Of a stretch of 10,120 nt of DNA, positions 6,068 through 10,120 are shown in pieces. Location of the stretch: NCBI GenBank assembly GCA_020252385.1, contig JADCDC010000603.1, forward strand, positions 1 through 10,120, given 5' to 3'. The DNA is from Aestuariivirga sp. Lineage in GTDB: Bacteria > Pseudomonadota > Alphaproteobacteria > Rhizobiales > Aestuariivirgaceae. Within the stretch, counting starts at the first letter, position 1. Every line of letters starts with the position of its first letter. The notes under the pieces are model-generated. The model saw nothing but the letters and a program-made list of their open reading frames with translations, ran no database searches and was not told the origin of the DNA. The position numbers and the translations under genes are program-made.

Positions 6068-7135
6068 GTGACCAGCGTAAGCGCTTCTCTGATCGTAAGA
6101 AACGAGGAGCGCTTTTTGTTTGACTGCCTTGCGTCGCTGCGTGGCCATGTCGATGAGGTGGTCGTCGTCGACACTGGTTCAGCTGATAAAACGGTTGAGA
6201 TTGCGCGTGATGCGGGTGCCCGCGTTTTGCATTTCGAGTGGAACGGCAGCTTTGCCGATGCGCGAAACGTGTCCCTCGCTGCCTGTCGCGGAGACTGGAT
6301 CCTTTACATCGATGCAGACGAGCGCCTGAGGCTCGACCCGGGGGTCACGCTGGCGGAGGAACTGTCCGAGCCCCGCTGGGCCGGAGCGATGGTGAAGTTC
6401 ACGCCGAAGTCGGACTACACCGCCTATTGGGAACACAGATTGTTCCGCCGCAATGAATCGATCCGCTTCGAGGGCCGCATCCATGAGGGCTACGTCACAT
6501 CCCTCATGGCATTTGCGGCGAAGCACCAGCTCGACATCGGCAAGGCAAGGGTGTCGATCGACCATCATGGCTATGACGGAGACCAGTCGCACAAGCACCC
6601 CCGGAATCTTCCGCTGCTCCTCGACGCCATCGAGACGACACCGGGCCGCGCCTACTACTGGTATCACCTTGCCGAAACCTATGCGGCGCTCGGGCGGGTG
6701 GAGGATGCCATTGCGGCCGGCGAGCAGGGCTTGCGCGTGATCCGCCGGGCGGCCAGCGAAAAGGAAGCTGCCGACGTCAACCTCGTCGCCCAGCTTGTTG
6801 CAAGGCTGCGCCTCGATACGGGAGGGGATCCATCAGACGTCATCGCGGAGGCGCTGCAGCGCTTTCCCGGCGACCACGCCATGCGCTTCCTGAAGGCGAG
6901 ATGGTTGTTGAGCAGGGGCTCGGCCATGGAGGCCGTGTCCGTGCTGGACGAACTCCTCGCGATCGATCCCGACAGCCTTCCGCCCGGCATGATGGCCTTC
7001 GACAAGCGGATCTTCGGCAGCGCCGCGCGCGAGTTGAAGGCCGCGGCCCTGGTGAAGCTCCGGGACTTTGCGGGTGCGGCAGCACTTCTCGTGCCGGCCG
7101 CGGCCGCAAGGCCGCCCCTCGATGTAACGGCCTGA
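6068..7135 (+). CDS. GT2-family glycosyltransferase with TPR-like C-terminal region
   Basis: A 355-aa protein starting at GTG 6068. Residues 5-110 are a GT-A fold GT2 domain: SASLIVRNEE at 5-14, DEVVVVDTGSADKT at 29-42, FEWNGSFADARN at 56-67, and the metal-binding DxD in YIDADE (Asp82, Asp84). After RIHEGYV and SIDHHGYD the chain becomes helical, with AYYWYHLAETYAALGRVEDA at 195-214 resembling a tetratricopeptide repeat and further repeat-like helices to the end. This layout is that of a broad GT2 family that includes SunS, the enzyme that S-glycosylates the sublancin precursor, but most members are uncharacterised. It is expected to transfer a sugar from a nucleotide donor in the cytoplasm; acceptor unknown. 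It begins 40 nt after the small peptide gene and is followed 11 nt later by the ATP-grasp gene. Its first 60 or so codons are richer in A/T than the rest. The longer frame back to 5828 is rejected on composition. Confidence 0.88.
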   Translation: MTSVSASLIVRNEERFLFDCLASLRGHVDEVVVVDTGSADKTVEIARDAGARVLHFEWNGSFADARNVSLAACRGDWILYIDADERLRLDPGVTLAEELSEPRWAGAMVKFTPKSDYTAYWEHRLFRRNESIRFEGRIHEGYVTSLMAFAAKHQLDIGKARVSIDHHGYDGDQSHKHPRNLPLLLDAIETTPGRAYYWYHLAETYAALGRVEDAIAAGEQGLRVIRRAASEKEAADVNLVAQLVARLRLDTGGDPSDVIAEALQRFPGDHAMRFLKARWLLSRGSAMEAVSVLDELLAIDPDSLPPGMMAFDKRIFGSAARELKAAALVKLRDFAGAAALLVPAAAARPPLDVTA

Positions 7136-7146
7136 CGGCGGCCGCC

Positions 7147-8106
7147 ATGCTCTTTCCACTGCCCGGCAAACCAGAGACGCCCAAGACCCTCAATCTCGTC
7201 TTCGTGCACCAGCCGGGAAAGCATTCCCACGACGACATCCAGGCCATTTCGAGCCGGATCCTCGCCATCGCGCCGGAGATCAAGATCTTCGGCGTGCTGC
7301 CGACCCATGGTCCCGACAGCATTCCGGATGAAGACTGGCGCAGGCCGACGTTGACGGTCAGCTTTGGGCGCGTCCGCGACTTCATTCCGCGCCGCGGCCC
7401 CGTTTATGAAAACCGCTTCGTGCCCAAGCTCGAGCAGTTCCGCAGGCTCCGGGCCGCGGGTGTCGACACGCCTCACACGGCGCCCTACCGGCAGGGAATG
7501 GAACTCGACCCCGGCCAATGGGGCCCCTTCGTCATCATGAAGCCATCGGACCGCGAGCTGACCTCCACCGGAACGCATCTTCAGGTCTTCCGGACGCGTT
7601 CCCTGTCCGGACGGATACTGCCCGAGGACCACGCAAGCCGCAAAGCGCCCATGCTGCTGCAGCAGTGGATCGACAGCGGCGAGAACATGACGTGCTACCG
7701 CTGCCTCACCCTGTTCGGCGCCGTCCTCTATGGCTCCGTGTCGCGGAGCACGGACCCGCGGCCGGAACTCGAGTCGCCCGATGAGATGATCGAGACGATG
7801 CGGGCGGAGTCGGACCGCGGCAACAACCTCGCGTGCAACGATCCGGACCTCATGGCCTTTGCCGCGCGCATGGCGGAAGCCTTTCCGCGCCATCCCATCC
7901 TCGGCTGCGACATCATTCGCGAAGCCGGTACGGGCCGGTTCTATGCCATCGAGGTGAATGCCGGTGGTAATGTCTGGCACTTCTCCTCGCAACGCACCGC
8001 TCCCTGGCGCACGCATGACAACAACGAGAAGCTCAAGAGATACTTCTCCTCCTTCGATGTCGCGGCCGAGGTTCTCGCCAGGAAGACCCGGACGGAGGCG
8101 AGCTGA
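7147..8106 (+). CDS. ATP-grasp domain protein
   Basis: A 319-aa protein from the ATG at 7147 (MLFPLPGKPE). The order of motifs is that of the ATP-grasp fold: VIMKPSDRE at 129-137 with the nucleotide-binding Lys132, LLQQWIDSGEN at 170-180 (the strand-turn binding adenine and ribose), and GCDIIREAGTGRFYAIEVNA at 253-272, where Asp255, Glu269 and Asn271 are positioned as magnesium ligands. ATP-grasp enzymes join a carboxylate to an amine, thiol or hydroxyl through an acyl-phosphate. In modified-peptide clusters they form macrolactones or macrolactams (graspetides) or add amino acids, but many sit in sugar or cell-wall pathways, and I cannot name the substrate. No membrane segment is visible. It lies between two glycosyltransferase genes, 11 nt after one and 7 nt before the other, so it is probably part of the same transcript. 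An upstream extension in the frame is Arg/Gly-rich and overlaps GT2 coding sequence; it was not used. Confidence 0.8.
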   Translation: MLFPLPGKPETPKTLNLVFVHQPGKHSHDDIQAISSRILAIAPEIKIFGVLPTHGPDSIPDEDWRRPTLTVSFGRVRDFIPRRGPVYENRFVPKLEQFRRLRAAGVDTPHTAPYRQGMELDPGQWGPFVIMKPSDRELTSTGTHLQVFRTRSLSGRILPEDHASRKAPMLLQQWIDSGENMTCYRCLTLFGAVLYGSVSRSTDPRPELESPDEMIETMRAESDRGNNLACNDPDLMAFAARMAEAFPRHPILGCDIIREAGTGRFYAIEVNAGGNVWHFSSQRTAPWRTHDNNEKLKRYFSSFDVAAEVLARKTRTEAS

Positions 8107-8113
8107 ACATCTC

Positions 8114-9373
8114 ATGGTCGTGGCAGCAGGGCCTGACAGGATGCGCGCGGTCTTTCTGACGCCCGTGCTTCCCTCCCGCTCGGGCATGGGCCTGGCGATG
8201 CGGGCCGGCAGCCAGCTCAAGGGCCTGATGCGCGCTTTCAGCGTCACGACCTGCGTCATTCCCGTCATCGAGACCGGCGAGAACCCCGGCTGCTTTGCGT
8301 CGGGATTCCCGGCGTCCAAGCTCGAGATGCTCGATTGCACCGGTCAGCAGGATCACTATTTCAGGCTGATCTCCGCGCTATCGGATCCCGAGGAGCGGCT
8401 TGTCCATTTCGAGCGCTATGGCAAGCCGTCGCTCTCCGCCGCAATGTCGGATGCCATCGCCCGCCGGGTGGCCGATCTCGCGGCGCGCGACGGTGCCTCG
8501 CATGTCCATGCCTTCAGAAGCTATCTCCTTCCTGCGCTCGACCTCCTTGCGGAGGGCGTTACGCGATCGATCGATCTCGACGAGGATGACGTGTCATCCT
8601 GCCTGTCCACCGCACGCGTCATGGACCTTGCCGGACGAAACATGGCTGCCCGCTGGAACCGTCTCGAGGCGCGTGCCTTCGACCGCTTGATGGCGCAGAA
8701 GCTGACGGCATTTCGGGCCGTGACGCTCGCCAATGCCGAGGACCTGCCCGGCATGCTCGCAAGGTACCCCGGCCTGCCGCTTCGCGCACTGCCCAATGGC
8801 GTGCCAGTACCCCCGCTTGCCGCCACTGCAGGGGCGGGAGCCCGCAGGGACCTGCTCTTCGTTGGCTCCCTTCGCTATGAGCCGAATGTCGAAGGCCTCC
8901 TGTGGTTCATGACCGCCGTTCTTCCGCGCCTGCCGGGCGTACGCCTGCTGGTGGCTGGACGGTCTCCGCCGCCGCTGCTGCGGGCCCATGCGCGGCCCGG
9001 GCGGGTTGAATTCCTGGGCTATGTCCAGAATCTGGCCGGCGCCTATCGGCGTGCGGCCCTGGCCATTGCACCGATGCGGTCGGGAGGGGGAACGCGCCTC
9101 AAGATTCTGGAAGCGGGTGCGCATGCCGTTCCGGTCGTCGCTACGCCGCAGTCGGTGGCGGGACTCTTACAACCGGGCCGGTTCTGGGGCATCACGGCCT
9201 CGGGCCCGCGTCACTTCGCGGCGGCGTGCCGGCACCTCCTCGATCATCCGCGCGAGGCGAGGAGGCTCGGCCGGCTGGGACGACATGTTGTGGCATCGCA
9301 TTTCTGCAGCCAGAGTGTGGAGGACGCATGGGCCGAACTGTTTCGCGCGTGGCAGAGAGGAGATGAGGCATGA
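8114..9373 (+). CDS. GT4-type glycosyltransferase (GT-B fold)
   Basis: A 419-aa protein in a GT-B layout. The N-terminal Rossmann half opens with MRAVFLTPVLPSRSGMGLAM (residues 10-29), the usual GT4 beginning with a glycine-rich donor/acceptor loop. The C-terminal half begins RDLLFVGSLRYEPNVEGLLW (245-264), continues with RLLVAGRSPPP and RVEFLGYVQNLAGAYRRA, and carries the nucleotide-sugar-binding stretch APMRSGGGTRLKILEAGAHA (319-338), in which Glu333 fits the conserved acidic residue of the EX7E-like motif, followed by VPVVATPQSVAGL. It should transfer a hexose from a nucleotide sugar to an unknown acceptor at the cytoplasmic face. The ATG at 8114 is preferred because the gap to the ATP-grasp gene is then 7 nt; ATG 8141 (MRAVFLTP) is an equally homologous start, and both have weak Shine-Dalgarno sequences. 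The stop overlaps the PqqD-like start (ATGA), implying coupling. Confidence 0.88.
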   Translation: MVVAAGPDRMRAVFLTPVLPSRSGMGLAMRAGSQLKGLMRAFSVTTCVIPVIETGENPGCFASGFPASKLEMLDCTGQQDHYFRLISALSDPEERLVHFERYGKPSLSAAMSDAIARRVADLAARDGASHVHAFRSYLLPALDLLAEGVTRSIDLDEDDVSSCLSTARVMDLAGRNMAARWNRLEARAFDRLMAQKLTAFRAVTLANAEDLPGMLARYPGLPLRALPNGVPVPPLAATAGAGARRDLLFVGSLRYEPNVEGLLWFMTAVLPRLPGVRLLVAGRSPPPLLRAHARPGRVEFLGYVQNLAGAYRRAALAIAPMRSGGGTRLKILEAGAHAVPVVATPQSVAGLLQPGRFWGITASGPRHFAAACRHLLDHPREARRLGRLGRHVVASHFCSQSVEDAWAELFRAWQRGDEA

Positions 9374-9645
9374 CCATCACGGACACCGACACCTTCGAAC
9401 AGGCGGGCAACATCTCGAGCACCGATATTCCGGACGGGCTTGCCGTGAGCGACATGGACGGGAAGGAAGTCCACTTCCTCAACCCGGTTGCAAGCGCCGT
9501 CTTCCTGCTCTGTGACGGCGCGCATGATGCGCGCGCCATCGCGGCTATCCTGGCGGAGGAGTATGGCCTCTCCGAGCCGCCGCTCCAGGATGTCGTCAAC
9601 TGCCTGGCGGAGCTTCAGTCCTTCGGCATTATCCGGAAGACCTGA
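9370..9645 (+). CDS. PqqD-like protein (RiPP precursor recognition element fold)
   Basis: A 91-aa protein with the winged-helix PqqD pattern: a first hairpin GLAVSDMDGKEVHFLNPVAS (23-42), the signature helix AVFLLCDGAHDARAIAAILA (43-62; in the family, x-W/F-x-L-C/I-D-G-x-x-T/D), a long middle helix EEYGLSEPPLQDVVNCLAEL (63-82), and a closing strand QSFGIIRKT. PqqD binds the leader of the PQQ precursor PqqA and presents it to the radical-SAM enzyme PqqE; the same fold (RRE) recognises leader peptides in many other modified-peptide systems. Unlike in PQQ clusters, no PqqA, PqqC or PqqE homolog is seen nearby; the neighbours are glycosyltransferases and an ATP-grasp protein. It overlaps the GT4 stop by 4 nt and shares TGATG with the following GT71-like gene, so translation of the three is likely coupled. 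A leader-binding role for the 5863-6027 peptide is inference. Confidence 0.85.
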   Translation: MTITDTDTFEQAGNISSTDIPDGLAVSDMDGKEVHFLNPVASAVFLLCDGAHDARAIAAILAEEYGLSEPPLQDVVNCLAELQSFGIIRKT

Positions 9646-10120
9646 TGACGGGCGAAGCTTGGACATCCGAGGAGGAGACCTTCAGGACTGCCTTCCGTGC
9701 GGCGCGCGATCAGGCGCTGGGCCTGAAGCTCGAGACGGAGGGGATCAGGCCCAGGGGGATCGTGATTCCGGCCGGCGGTGCGCGCCTGTTCACCTGCGCT
9801 TGGGTTGCGGTGCGCATGCTGCGGGATTTCCTGAAGACGAGCCTGCCGATACAGGTCTGGCACATCGGAGAACAGGAAATGTCACCCGCGATGATCGCCC
9901 TCATGGCGGAGCAGCAGGTCGAGACCGTCGATGCCCTGGCCCTCATGGGACGGGAGCAGGCGGATGTGGAACTGGGCGGGTTCGAGCTCAAGTCATTCGC
10001 CCTCCTCCATTGTCCATTCCGCGAAGTCGTGCTGCTGGACGCCGACAATGTCCCGCTGATCGACCCGGCGGAGCTGTTCACGCAGGCGGCCTTCCGTGAG
10101 AGCGGTGCGCTGTTCTGGCC
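9645..10120 (+). CDS. GT71-like (MNN1-type mannosyltransferase) glycosyltransferase, 3' truncated by window
   Basis: An open frame starts at the ATG overlapping the PqqD-like stop (TGATG) and runs off the window after 158 codons. The visible part opens MTGEAWTSEEETFRTAFRAA, then has a Rossmann-type strand RGIVIPAGGARLFTCAWVAV (37-56), VWHIGEQEMSP (71-81), and the characteristic stretch GGFELKSFALLHCPFREVVL (111-130) leading to LLDADNVPLIDPAELF with the DxD metal/nucleotide-sugar motif at Asp132-Asp134, ending RESGALFW. This closely fits the putative mannosyltransferase family (GT71; also GT8-like) best known from yeast MNN1, whose members add alpha-1,3-mannose; bacterial relatives exist but are poorly studied. 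No N-terminal membrane anchor is present, unlike the Golgi enzymes. The rest of the catalytic domain lies downstream. It is presumably cotranscribed with the PqqD-like and GT4 genes. A GT8 assignment is the main alternative. Confidence 0.78.
   Translation, partial: MTGEAWTSEEETFRTAFRAARDQALGLKLETEGIRPRGIVIPAGGARLFTCAWVAVRMLRDFLKTSLPIQVWHIGEQEMSPAMIALMAEQQVETVDALALMGREQADVELGGFELKSFALLHCPFREVVLLDADNVPLIDPAELFTQAAFRESGALFW

Noticed and set aside
7958..8113. N-terminal extension of the GT4 gene from 7958
   Set aside because: It overlaps the conserved C-terminal ATP-grasp sequence and has an Arg/Ser/Pro-rich translation; GT4 homology starts at about 8141.
6679..8340. A 553-codon minus-strand frame opposite GT2, ATP-grasp and GT4
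   Set aside because: It spans three recognisable plus-strand genes and their junctions, and its translation is low-complexity Arg/Ala/Gly-rich.

Overview
The window is high-GC DNA with densely packed genes, strong G/C preference at third codon positions, and several TGATG or ATGA stop/start overlaps. Gene content (ROK kinase, SorC-type regulator, fused 2-oxoacid dehydrogenase E1) and codon style suggest an alphaproteobacterium, probably of the Hyphomicrobiales/Rhizobiales type. This is an inference; no rRNA or other taxonomic marker is present.

Region 1 (1-4840, plus strand) looks metabolic. The 3' end of a ROK-family sugar kinase comes first. A 76-nt gap follows, holding a striking inverted repeat (TTGAACATtTG ... 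CAgATGTTCAA). Then comes a tight four-gene unit: a fused alpha+beta thiamine-diphosphate-dependent 2-oxoacid (acetoin/pyruvate/branched-chain type) dehydrogenase E1, a free-standing 79-aa lipoyl carrier domain, an alpha/beta hydrolase resembling the catalytic half of AcoC, and a SorC/DeoR-like sugar-responsive regulator. The unit resembles an acetoin-dehydrogenase complex in which alpha and beta E1 are fused while the usual AcoC (lipoyl + hydrolase) is split into two overlapping genes. E3 is not in the window. The regulator plausibly acts on the inverted repeat in front of the E1 gene.

Region 2 (4848-10120) is a glycosylation or peptide-modification island. A GT10 fucosyltransferase-like gene lies on the minus strand, convergent with the regulator. 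Divergent from it, behind a perfect TTGACA -35 element and a good Shine-Dalgarno sequence, is a 54-codon open reading frame (5863-6027) that could encode a precursor peptide. It is followed on the plus strand by a GT2 glycosyltransferase with a helical TPR-like C-terminus, an ATP-grasp protein, a GT4 glycosyltransferase, a PqqD-like protein (the RiPP leader-recognition fold) and the start of a GT71-like (MNN1-type mannosyltransferase) gene cut by the window end.

The combination of a small Cys-containing peptide, a PqqD/RRE protein, an ATP-grasp enzyme and up to four glycosyltransferases, with no radical SAM enzyme in view, is the most interesting feature. It fits a glycosylated, ribosomally made, post-translationally modified peptide (or a peptide-primed glycan). 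That function is a hypothesis: only the enzyme families are supported directly by sequence. Apart from a roughly 100-nt promoter region (5763-5862) and the 76-nt operator region (296-371), the window is coding, and no gap exceeds 300 bases. I saw no tRNA, rRNA, CRISPR array or insertion sequence.
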